Source of the DNA: Ignavibacteriota bacterium
Lineage (GTDB): Bacteria > Bacteroidota > Ignavibacteria > Tepidaquicellales > Tepidaquicellaceae
Length of the DNA: 16,455 nucleotides
Reading direction: 5' to 3'
NCBI GenBank assembly: GCA_003158365.1
Contig: PMIW01000060.1
Coordinates: forward strand, 1-16,455
Shown here: one piece after another, positions 7,723 to 13,798 of the stretch
Numbering within the stretch: the first letter of the stretch is position 1
How the letters are laid out: every line of letters begins with the position of its first letter
Notes under the pieces: generated by a model
The model's database searches: none
What the model was told of the DNA's origin: nothing
What the model saw: the letters and a program-made list of their open reading frames with translations, nothing else
Position numbers and translations under genes: made by a program

Positions 7723-8082
7723 ATGAGTAAAATAGAAAAGTTTGAAGACTTAATCTGCTGGCAAAAAGCAAGAGAATTAGTAAAAGGAATTTACAAACTT
7801 GCTGAACCGGATAAATTCAAAAAAGATTATTCTCTTATTGACCAAATCAGAAGAGCAAGTGTTTCAATTATGTTGAATATTTCCGAAGGTTTTGCATTAA
7901 GAACCAGTAAAGAATTCAAAAGGCATTTATTTTTGGCACATGGCTCTGTAGCTGAAGTTCAATCAGTACTTTATATTGCTAAAGATTTAAATTATATTGA
8001 TAGTGAAAATTTTAGAAAATATTATGATAATTGTACAGAAATATCTAAAATTCTGTCCGGTTTGATTAAATCAATTAATTAA
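7723..8082 (+). CDS. Four-helix-bundle protein, 23S rRNA intervening-sequence family
   Basis: This 119-residue protein matches the small family first found as ORFs in 23S rRNA intervening sequences of Leptospira and Coxiella (TIGR02436). Recognisable features are an N-terminal FEDLICWQKARELVKGIY (7-24), FKKDYSLIDQIRRASVSI (32-49), NISEGFALRTSKEFKRHL (52-69), and AHGSVAEVQSVLYIAKDLNYI (73-93), in four helical stretches. The family is known to form pentameric alpha-helical bundles with basic patches; no firm biochemical function is established. It has no membrane segment or catalytic motif. The gene is much more AT-rich than its neighbours and sits alone between two inverted arrays of 9-base repeats, which suggests separate acquisition. 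There is no rRNA around it. The ATG at 7723 gives the standard N-terminus; no Shine-Dalgarno site is visible (ttattattATG). Confidence 0.9.
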   Translation: MSKIEKFEDLICWQKARELVKGIYKLAEPDKFKKDYSLIDQIRRASVSIMLNISEGFALRTSKEFKRHLFLAHGSVAEVQSVLYIAKDLNYIDSENFRKYYDNCTEISKILSGLIKSIN

Positions 8083-8123
8083 TTATTTTTCTTTGTATTA
8101 ACACTTTAAAACAATAAAAATGT

Positions 8124-8154
8124 ACTCTAAAGACTCAATAGACTCTAAAGACTA
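8124..8154 (-). repeat. Tandem 9-base array, right arm side (inverted)
   Basis: Units actctaaag (8124-8132), actcaatag (8133-8141), actctaaag (8142-8150) and a partial acta follow directly before the permease start. Read on the minus strand the order is agtctttag, agtctattg, agtctttag, agta. This is the same as the left array apart from its third and fourth units. Confidence 0.85.
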
Positions 8155-8155
8155 A

Positions 8156-9490
8156 ATGCTAATATACAGATACATATTAAAATCTCATCTCGGTCCTTTC
8201 GTTTTTTCGCTGGGGACAATGATATTCCTTTTCCTTTTTCAGTTCCTGATGAAATCGATTGACCAGCTTATCGGCAAAGGATTGAGCTTATGGATTATTG
8301 TTCAGTTGATTACACTGAATTTGGCCTGGATGCTTACTCTTGCCGTGCCGATGTCCGTGCTTGTAGCAACCCTTATGGCATTCGGCTCGCTTTCATCGAA
8401 TAACGAGATTACAATAATGAAAGCAAGCGGTATAAGCCTGACAAAGCTGATGTTCCCGGTATTAATCTGTGCCTGCATAGTAACTTATCTTATGGTCCAG
8501 TTTAACAATGAAGTCCTGCCTGAAGCAAATCACAAGGCACGGGTCTTGCTGCAGGACATTTCAAAAACCAAGCCGACTTTTATTCTTGAAGCCGGAAAAT
8601 TTTCGGATGATATCGGCGGGGCAAAAATTTTTGTTAGAAAGACTTTTGAAAACAGCAACGAAATCGAAGGTGTATATATTTACGATTATGCAAATCCAAA
8701 CAGCAAGAATCTTATTACCGCAGAAAAAGGCGATATAAGCTTTACTAACGATTTTAAAAATGTCGTTATGAACCTCCGGAACGGAGAGATTCACCAGCTC
8801 AATAATCTCGATGTTGCAAACAAGTACCGCAAAGTGGAATTCGAAAAACACAGAATCATTCTCGATGCTGCAGGTTTCGGATTCCAGAGGTCATCAGATA
8901 ATGCATTTATCCGCGGAGACAGGGAGCTTTCCGCAAAAGCAATGAATATGCTTGTCGACAGTATTAACAGAATGAGAGTCAAGACAAGGGAGAATCTTAT
9001 GACAGGTATTCTTGCGGATGTGAATGCGCTATTCAAAATAAAGTTTATAGATACTGTATTAAATAAGAATAACAGTATCGTAAAAAAAGATTCTTTAAAA
9101 AAATCGGATTTCATATCTTACGATACTGTTCCGGTTGTTTACAGAAGCATAATTGCGAAAATCTCACAGGAAAATAATCAGGTTCAGCTTGAAAACCAGC
9201 TTGATAAACAGGTTGATGTATATGATGTGGAAATTTACAAAAAATACTCCATACCGTTTGCCTGTATAATATTTACACTTATCGGCGCCCCGCTCGGATA
9301 TAAGGTAAAACGCGGCGGGTTCGGAATTGCCGCGGGACTCTCCCTGTTTTTCTTTCTTCTTTACTGGGCTTCCCTGATTGGAGGTGAAAAGCTTGCAGAC
9401 AGGGATATTGTGTCGCCATTCTGGGGAATGTGGCTCGTGAATATTATTCTCGGGATATTCGGATTGTATTTAATGTTTAAATCTTCTTAG
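8156..9490 (+). CDS. LptF/LptG-family lipopolysaccharide export permease
   Basis: This inner-membrane subunit of the Lpt bridge extracts LPS and feeds it to the periplasmic LptC/LptA path, driven by the LptB ATPase. The 444-residue protein has the family layout: three N-terminal membrane helices (about 12-33, 50-78 and 98-116), a periplasmic beta-rich domain (about 120-245), and three C-terminal helices (about 364-382, 388-408 and 422-441). Family signatures include LKSHLGPFVFSL at the start, the segment ASGISLTKLMFPVL (90-103) that contacts LptB, FNNEVLPEANHKA (116-128), and IPFACIIFTLIGAPLGYKVKRGG (366-388). A long linker of about 100 residues, rich in Lys and Asn, lies between the beta domain and helix 4. 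Only one such gene is here, and the sequence alone does not say LptF or LptG. The start codon overlaps the right inverted-repeat arm. Confidence 0.88.
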   Translation: MLIYRYILKSHLGPFVFSLGTMIFLFLFQFLMKSIDQLIGKGLSLWIIVQLITLNLAWMLTLAVPMSVLVATLMAFGSLSSNNEITIMKASGISLTKLMFPVLICACIVTYLMVQFNNEVLPEANHKARVLLQDISKTKPTFILEAGKFSDDIGGAKIFVRKTFENSNEIEGVYIYDYANPNSKNLITAEKGDISFTNDFKNVVMNLRNGEIHQLNNLDVANKYRKVEFEKHRIILDAAGFGFQRSSDNAFIRGDRELSAKAMNMLVDSINRMRVKTRENLMTGILADVNALFKIKFIDTVLNKNNSIVKKDSLKKSDFISYDTVPVVYRSIIAKISQENNQVQLENQLDKQVDVYDVEIYKKYSIPFACIIFTLIGAPLGYKVKRGGFGIAAGLSLFFFLLYWASLIGGEKLADRDIVSPFWGMWLVNIILGIFGLYLMFKSS

Positions 9491-9557
9491 CTATATTGAT
9501 ATTTATATTCTTTGTTATTACATTTTAACATTGGAACCGGCTACTGAAAATAAGTTT

Positions 9558-9653
9558 TGTCAAGCCCCGGACAATAGAATGTTACCCAACCCCGTCAGGT
9601 TCGGAAGAAAGCAGCGGTAAGTAATTATTTTATGTGATTCGGGTGTCTTGACA
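9558..9653 (+). ncRNA. ffs: Bacterial signal recognition particle RNA (4.5S type)
   Basis: The small SRP RNA scaffolds Ffh and targets membrane proteins to FtsY and the translocon. The conserved apical part is clear: acccaaccccgtcaggt (9584-9600), the GGAA tetraloop at 9603-9606 and gcagcggtaa (9611-9620). The stem next to the tetraloop reads uuc-GGAA-gaa where E. coli has ucc-GGAA-gga, a paired C-G to U-A change that keeps the helix. The ends close by pairing tgtcaag (9558-9564) with cttgaca (9647-9653). The run of about eight T residues from 9654 serves as terminator. The exact 5' end is estimated from pairing. Confidence 0.93.
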
Positions 9654-9661
9654 TTTTTTTT
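9654..9661 (+). terminator. T-run terminating the SRP RNA
   Basis: The terminal stem of the SRP RNA ends at 9653 and is followed directly by eight T residues, so the RNA's own basal helix acts as the terminator hairpin. Confidence 0.65.
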
Positions 9662-9704
9662 AGTCCTTAGAGTCCGTTGAGTCTTAAAAGTCCTTAGAGT
9701 GTGG
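9662..9704 (+). repeat. Third array of the 9-base AGTCY repeat, without a gene
   Basis: Units agtccttag (9662-9670), agtccgttg (9671-9679), agtcttaaa (9680-9688), agtccttag (9689-9697) and a partial agtgtgg follow directly on the SRP RNA terminator. The first 24 bases (9661-9684) agree with 7614-7637 at 21 of 24 positions and in the same orientation. No four-helix-bundle gene is next to this copy. Confidence 0.8.
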
Positions 9705-9749
9705 AGAATTTAGCAATAATTGATTTTATTTTAAAATAATTTTTAATTT

Positions 9750-9789
9750 AATAACTTAATAACATAATAACCAAATAACTTAGTAACCA
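9750..9789 (+). repeat. Tandem 8-base array before the oxidoreductase gene
   Basis: Five exact-length units follow: aataactt, aataacat, aataacca, aataactt, agtaacca. The array ends 8 bases before the ATG of the oxidoreductase, so it forms most of that gene's leader. Its unit differs from the AGTCY family. Confidence 0.8.
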
Positions 9790-9797
9790 ATTTATAA

Positions 9798-10805
9798 ATG
9801 GATAAAACAAAAGTAGCAATTATAGGTCTCGGTGGAATCGGGCAGATCATGCATTTACCGGCATTGCTCAAACTTAAAGAAATTGAAATCGAGGCGGTTT
9901 GCGATAAGGATTTAGGAAAAGCCAAACGTATTGCAAAAAAACATTCAATTAAAAAATTCTATAAAAAAACTGAAGATCTGCTTTCTGAAAATCCCGATAT
10001 AAATGCGGTAATAATTGCAACCCCTACAGATACCCATCTGGATATTTCCACAAAATGTCTCGAGGCGGGAAAAAACATCCTGGTTGAAAAACCTGTTGCA
10101 AGAGATTATAAAGAAACCGCCAAGATTGTAGAAGCCGCGGAAAAAAACAATAAAATATTAATGGTTGGAATGAATAACAGGTTCAGAAACGATGTTATGC
10201 TTCAGAGAACATTCATAAAAAGCAAGGAAATCGGGAATGTGTTTTATGTTAAAACCGGCTGGCTTAAAATGAAAAGTTCCGCCGAAAAATGGTTTACAGA
10301 GCGGGAAAAAGCAGGCGGCGGAGTGTTTATAGACAATGGTATCGCAATGCTGGACCTTGGAATGTGGATGATGGATTTTCCGGAAGTTAAAAGCGTATCG
10401 GCTGTAAATTATTATCACAATACCAAGACAGTCGAAGATTCCAACTTTGCCCTGATAAAATTCAAGAACGGTTCCGCATTGACTATAGAAGTCAGCTGGA
10501 GCTTTTTAAGAAGCAAAGAGTTCTATTATTGCAACGTATATGGTACAAGCGGAAGTACTTCAATAAATCCTCTCAGGATTCTAAAAAAGATGGATTCGGA
10601 GTTATTTGATATTACTCCAAAAACAATTAAATTATCCCCGCACGAAATAAAAAGCAGCTACGAATTTGAGCTGAAATATTTTATCAGCATGGTTAACAGG
10701 AAAAATGCACTGCTTTCGACCGGACGGGAAGCAATGAGTGTTATGCAGGTGGTGGATAGTGTTTATAAATCTGCAAAACTTGGAAAAGAAATAATATTTA
10801 AATAA
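9798..10805 (+). CDS. Gfo/Idh/MocA-family oxidoreductase, catalytic His replaced by Ala
   Basis: This 335-residue protein has the N-terminal Rossmann fold of NAD(P)-dependent sugar dehydrogenases: VAIIGLGGIGQIMHLPAL (6-23) binds the nucleotide, followed by VIIATPTDTH (71-80) and the EKP motif at 97-99 (ILVEKPVA), whose lysine is normally catalytic. The C-terminal alpha/beta domain begins with GGGVFIDNGIAMLDLGMW (173-190). In most members this reads DxGxHxxD; here it is Asp179-x-Gly181-x-Ala183-x-x-Asp186, so the conserved histidine (His176 of Bacillus inositol dehydrogenase) is absent. The protein may therefore use another general acid, or may not be a standard sugar dehydrogenase. The substrate cannot be told from sequence. 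It stands alone between the SRP RNA and the two-component genes and has an ATG with an AT-rich, repeat-built leader. Confidence 0.88.
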   Translation: MDKTKVAIIGLGGIGQIMHLPALLKLKEIEIEAVCDKDLGKAKRIAKKHSIKKFYKKTEDLLSENPDINAVIIATPTDTHLDISTKCLEAGKNILVEKPVARDYKETAKIVEAAEKNNKILMVGMNNRFRNDVMLQRTFIKSKEIGNVFYVKTGWLKMKSSAEKWFTEREKAGGGVFIDNGIAMLDLGMWMMDFPEVKSVSAVNYYHNTKTVEDSNFALIKFKNGSALTIEVSWSFLRSKEFYYCNVYGTSGSTSINPLRILKKMDSELFDITPKTIKLSPHEIKSSYEFELKYFISMVNRKNALLSTGREAMSVMQVVDSVYKSAKLGKEIIFK

Positions 10806-10863
10806 TTCTTAATGTTCGGGAAACAATTTCTTATTCATTTCTTAACATTGTAAAGTTAGCTTT

Positions 10864-11577
10864 ATGGCAAAAAAGAATATGACATACAGAATTTTAGTTG
10901 TCGATGACGAAAAAGATATCGTTGATATACTGAAGTATAATCTTGAAAAAGAAAATGAATTCGAGGTATTAACTGCACTCGACGGAAGAGAGGCGCTGGA
11001 TATTGCAGTAACGGAAAAACCAAACCTTATTATTCTCGATATCATGATGCCCGGACTGAACGGCTTTGATGTCTGCAAGCGGTTGAAAGCGGAACCAACC
11101 ACCTCCAAGATACCTGTAATATTTTTAACCGCCAAAGAAAATGAAATTGATGAAATAATCGGTCTCGAGCTTGGTGCTGATGATTATATCCAAAAACCAA
11201 TCTCTCCCAGGAAAGTAACAGCCCGCGTAAAATCCGTAATCAGAAGAACTTATTCAGAACCCGATACAATGGTCAAGGCTGACGGATATATTAAATTCAA
11301 AAATCTCGAAATCGATACAATTGCTCATTGCGTGAAAATTGACGATGAAGAAATCTTCTTCCCGAAAAAAGAATTCCAGCTTCTTCATTTTCTTTTATCC
11401 AACAGGGGTAAGGTGCTTTCTAGGGATGTTTTGCTGAATCAAATCTGGGGTGAGAATATATATGTAGTCGACAGGACTATTGATGTTCACGTTGCAAAAG
11501 TGCGCGAGAAACTCGGTGAATATGCGGATTACCTCGAGACAATAAAAGGGCTTGGCTACAGATTTAATAATGAATAA
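10864..11577 (+). CDS. OmpR/PhoB-family response regulator
   Basis: This 237-residue two-domain transcription factor has a receiver domain (7-127) with the acidic pair Asp14-Asp15, phosphoacceptor Asp59 (LIILDIMMPGLNGFDV), Thr89 (FLTAKE) and Lys111 (DYIQKPIS), all intact. A winged-helix DNA-binding domain (about 140-235) contains FFPKKEFQLLHFLLSNRGKVLSRDVL, VDRTIDVHVAKVREKLG and a GLGYRF end. Phosphorylation by the kinase encoded next should drive dimerisation and promoter binding. The shape and linker resemble PhoB, but no pst or phoU gene is near to confirm a phosphate role. An alternative start is the ATG at 10879, just before the first beta strand (MTYRILVVDD); neither has a Shine-Dalgarno site. 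Confidence 0.93.
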   Translation: MAKKNMTYRILVVDDEKDIVDILKYNLEKENEFEVLTALDGREALDIAVTEKPNLIILDIMMPGLNGFDVCKRLKAEPTTSKIPVIFLTAKENEIDEIIGLELGADDYIQKPISPRKVTARVKSVIRRTYSEPDTMVKADGYIKFKNLEIDTIAHCVKIDDEEIFFPKKEFQLLHFLLSNRGKVLSRDVLLNQIWGENIYVVDRTIDVHVAKVREKLGEYADYLETIKGLGYRFNNE

Positions 11578-11647
11578 TTACAAATAAAATATTTATAAAA
11601 GCTAGTTATAATGATTTAATACTACCACAAAATAAAAACTTTTCACT

Positions 11648-12730
11648 ATTAAAAAACTAAGTATAACATATAAGGCATTTGTTTATTATCTGGTATTGAT
11701 ACTGCTTCTGACATTTTTCCTTATCATATTCGGTTCGACCCAGGAGGTAATTTTTGTAGTAATTATTATATCCCTTGTGTTTTTTATTCTTTCATTTGTG
11801 TTTTTTAACCTTGAAATTACAGACAAACTTGATTTTCTGAATAATCAAATAAAAGAAATAACCGAAACAGATAAATTTACAATTGAAAATAACTTCGAGG
11901 AAAAAATCACCGGACTCAATAAAGTACTGGCAGAGCTTACTGCAAAAGAAAAATATTTCAAAACAAACAGGGAAATTTTTGAATTATATAATAATTTAAT
12001 CCTTACGCTGAAAAGAATTATTAACGAACTTAACACTGCAAAAATATTTAAAATCAACAGGAATGAATTTCTCGGCAACGTAACTCACGAACTTCGTACC
12101 CCTATTTTTACAATCCAGCTTTCGCTGGAAACTCTTCTCGACGGTGCAATAAAAGATGATTCGGTGAATATGGATTTCCTGAAGCGCGCACTCAGCCAGA
12201 CTTCGCGCCTGCGGGAACTTGTAGATGACTTGATAAACATCTCCCGGTTGGAAACGGATATGAAAATAAGTAAACGTTATTTCGAAATATTGTTTTTTGT
12301 AAATAATATCGTAAACGAACTTTCTGAATTATCTAAAAATAAAAAAGTAAAACTGACTGTTGAATCCGAAGTAAGCGAAAAAACCCGCGCATTCGGGGAT
12401 GAAGAGAGACTGAAGCAGGTAATTATCAATTTAGTAGATAACGCAATCAAATATACAAATGAAGACGGAGAAATAAAAATCGGGTTAAGGAAAACAGATA
12501 AAGATGTGATTATAAGCATTTCCGATAACGGAGTAGGAATCCCGAAAGACGACCTGCCGAGAATATTCGAAAGATTTTATCGCGTAGATAAAACCCGCTC
12601 GCGTGATATGGGCGGCAGCGGACTTGGACTCTCCATAGTAAAGCACATACTCGAGCTCCATAAAAGCACAATAAAAGTTGAAAGCGAAGAAGGAAAAGGA
12701 ACAAAATTCGAATTCAACCTGCCAAGCTGA
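11648..12730 (+). CDS. Membrane sensor histidine kinase, PhoR-like; probable non-ATG start
   Basis: This is the kinase partner of the response regulator just upstream. Two adjacent hydrophobic stretches (11684-11750 and 11756-11810) form one or two membrane helices with no real periplasmic sensor domain. A charged coiled-coil region follows, then the HisKA domain with FLGNVTHELRTP and the phosphorylated His (codon at 12086-12088). The ATPase domain has the N box QVIINLVDNAIKYT, G1 ISDNGVGIP, F box FERFYRVD and G2 GGSGLGLSIVKHILELH. All catalytic boxes are intact. No ATG lies upstream of the first helix: the frame opens after a TAA at 11633. ATT at 11648 would give KKLSITYKAFVYYLVLILLL, a typical kinase N-terminus, with 360 residues. 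TTG at 11696 would give 344 but would cut into the first helix. I favour 11648, without certainty. The domain call is firm. Confidence 0.85.
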   Translation: MKKLSITYKAFVYYLVLILLLTFFLIIFGSTQEVIFVVIIISLVFFILSFVFFNLEITDKLDFLNNQIKEITETDKFTIENNFEEKITGLNKVLAELTAKEKYFKTNREIFELYNNLILTLKRIINELNTAKIFKINRNEFLGNVTHELRTPIFTIQLSLETLLDGAIKDDSVNMDFLKRALSQTSRLRELVDDLINISRLETDMKISKRYFEILFFVNNIVNELSELSKNKKVKLTVESEVSEKTRAFGDEERLKQVIINLVDNAIKYTNEDGEIKIGLRKTDKDVIISISDNGVGIPKDDLPRIFERFYRVDKTRSRDMGGSGLGLSIVKHILELHKSTIKVESEEGKGTKFEFNLPS

Positions 12731-12733
12731 TTT

Positions 12734-12771
12734 AAGGTATAAAGTTATAAGGTTATAAGGTTATAAATTAT
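12734..12771 (+). repeat. Tandem 8-base array after the kinase gene
   Basis: Units aaggtat, aaagttat, aaggttat, aaggttat and aaattat lie one after another starting four bases past the TGA. It is an AT-rich degenerate array like those at 1019 and 9750 but with its own unit. Confidence 0.75.
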
Positions 12772-12820
12772 AGAGATTAGGTATTAAGTAAAGAAAGGAT
12801 AATTTGAATCATATAACATA

Positions 12821-12849
12821 TAACAAATAACACTTTATGTTATTTGTTA
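12821..12849. terminator. Hairpin between convergent genes, possible bidirectional terminator
   Basis: Arms taacaaataac (12821-12831) and gttatttgtta (12839-12849) are perfectly complementary over 11 bases around a 7-base loop. They lie between the 3' ends of the histidine kinase gene (plus) and tatA (minus). The stem is AT-rich, so it is weak and lacks a long T run; its position is the main argument. Confidence 0.5.
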
Positions 12850-12874
12850 ATTTCTAATTGTTATTTATTAATTG

Positions 12875-13075
12875 TTAATTCTTCCCCGGCTCGTTAGGTT
12901 TCGGTTTATCTTTCGGTTCTTCGGTAATTTCTTTTTCTATATCGGATGTGGCTTTTTTAAATTCCTTTACGCCTTTGCCGATACCCTGCATAAATTCCGG
13001 AATTTTCTTTGCACCAAAGAGCACAAGAATTACAATTACTATTAATATTATTTCGGGAGTTCCTAAACCGAACAT
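12875..13075 (-). CDS. tatA: Twin-arginine translocase subunit TatA/TatE
   Basis: This 66-residue inner-membrane protein forms the oligomeric pore of the Tat pathway, which exports folded proteins after recognition by TatBC. The family pattern is complete: a short N-terminus (MFGLGTPE), one membrane helix (about 8-20, IILIVIVILVLF), the Phe20-Gly21 hinge and the amphipathic helix GAKKIPEFMQGIGKGVKEFKKA (21-42), then a charged, Pro/Lys-rich tail (KDKPKPNEPGK). It is the last gene of a minus-strand series, 36 bases after purQ. An AAGGAG Shine-Dalgarno sequence stands 8 bases before its ATG (minus strand, 13084-13089), which is rare in this window. No tatC is in the window. A TatB role is less likely given the short tail. 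Confidence 0.93.
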   Translation of the reverse strand: MFGLGTPEIILIVIVILVLFGAKKIPEFMQGIGKGVKEFKKATSDIEKEITEEPKDKPKPNEPGKN

Positions 13076-13083
13076 TTTTTTAT

Positions 13084-13089
13084 CTCCTT
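13084..13089 (-). promoter_or_regulatory. Shine-Dalgarno site of tatA
   Basis: Read on the minus strand, aaggag lies 8 bases before the tatA ATG. It is the only strong site of this kind I found; the other genes start in AT-rich leaders without one. Confidence 0.7.
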
Positions 13090-13111
13090 AAGTTTTTTCT
13101 TTTTAAAATTT

Positions 13112-13780
13112 TTAATTCATACTCTCGGCAACACCATTCAATAACCTTATCCCGTCTGTATTTCCAAGCTCTTCATAAGAAGCACGCTCTGGATGAGGCA
13201 TCATTCCAAGTATGTTTCTTTTTATATTCTGAATACCCGCAATATCGTAAATTGAACCGTTGGGATTATCATTATACCTGAACAGAATCTGGTTATTGCT
13301 TATCAAATCGGTCAGTGTATCATCATCACAAAAATAATTTCCTTCGCCGTGCGCTATCGGAATATTTATATCTTCTTTTATTCCGAAATTACCCGTAAAG
13401 ATACTCTTATTATTTTCCACTTTCAAGGAAACAGTTTTACAGATAAATTTCAGGTTAATATTCCTAAGCAGTGTGCCGGGAAGCAAGCCCGATTCGCAAA
13501 GTATCTGAAACCCGTTGCAGATTCCTATCACGATTCCGCCGTTATTTGCAAACCTTACAACATCCTGCATGATATTCGAGAATCTCGAAATGGCTCCGCA
13601 TCTTAAATAATCACCGTACGAAAAACCTCCCGGAAGTATAATAATATTCCTGTCGCCGATGCTTCCTTCTTTATGCCATAAAAACTTCGTATCAGCCTTT
13701 ATCAGTTCCTTGAATACAAAATATGCATCGTGGTCGCAATTCGAACCCGGAAAAACAACAACTCCAACTTTAGCACTCAT
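13112..13780 (-). CDS. purQ: Phosphoribosylformylglycinamidine synthase subunit PurQ (glutaminase)
   Basis: PurQ frees ammonia from glutamine and passes it to PurL, which turns FGAR into FGAM in de novo purine synthesis. The 222-residue protein is the small-type class I glutamine amidotransferase. VGVVVFPGSNCDHDA (5-19) is the standard N-terminus; ILPGGFSYGDYLRCGAI (48-64) and the nucleophile Cys88 in GIVIGICNGFQIL (82-94) follow; and the His196/Glu198 pair is in LGMMPHPERA (191-200). IAHGEGNY (142-149) is also family-typical. Key residues are intact. It follows purS by 18 bases on the same strand, as expected for the PurS/PurQ/PurL complex, but purL is not in the window; the next gene is tatA. 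Confidence 0.96.
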   Translation of the reverse strand: MSAKVGVVVFPGSNCDHDAYFVFKELIKADTKFLWHKEGSIGDRNIIILPGGFSYGDYLRCGAISRFSNIMQDVVRFANNGGIVIGICNGFQILCESGLLPGTLLRNINLKFICKTVSLKVENNKSIFTGNFGIKEDINIPIAHGEGNYFCDDDTLTDLISNNQILFRYNDNPNGSIYDIAGIQNIKRNILGMMPHPERASYEELGNTDGIRLLNGVAESMN

Positions 13781-13798
13781 TTAACCTGCTCCGCTTTT

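Larger units (their letters stand above)
7611..8157. mobile_element. Possible small IVS-like element: 27-base inverted repeats around a four-helix-bundle gene
   Basis: The outer 27 bases at the left (7611-7637) and right (8131-8157) are perfect reverse complements. They bracket 493 bases that contain one gene (7723-8082). By hand count that gene is about 27% GC, while samples of kbl and the permease gene give roughly 37-55%. The left arm begins on the last codons of kbl and the right arm ends on the AT of the permease's ATG, so the insertion, if it is one, left both neighbours whole. No transposase, target duplication or rRNA sequence is seen. The design, a long terminal stem around an ORF of the 23S-IVS protein family, copies that of rRNA intervening sequences. 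The element label is an inference. Confidence 0.45.

Noticed and set aside
7615..8154. CRISPR array
   Set aside because: Units are only 9 bases with no spacers, and no cas gene is near.
7611..8157. Ordinary insertion sequence
   Set aside because: Inverted repeats are present, but the enclosed protein is a four-helix bundle of the 23S-IVS family without transposase motifs, and no target duplication was seen.
7611..8157. True 23S rRNA intervening sequence
   Set aside because: The flanking DNA encodes Kbl and a permease; no rRNA sequence is present in the window.
8791..9114. 107-codon open frame antisense to the permease gene
   Set aside because: It overlaps a sure gene, and its Ser/Leu/Phe-rich composition is typical of an antisense shadow.
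9531..9559. Promoter of the SRP RNA of Bacteroidota type (TTG at 9531, taagttttg at 9551)
   Set aside because: The -7 match to TAnnTTTG is poor, and it would put the start inside the RNA's 5' stem strand.
13009..13281. 90-codon plus-strand frame across tatA and purQ
   Set aside because: Both tatA and purQ on the minus strand have complete family motifs over the same bases.
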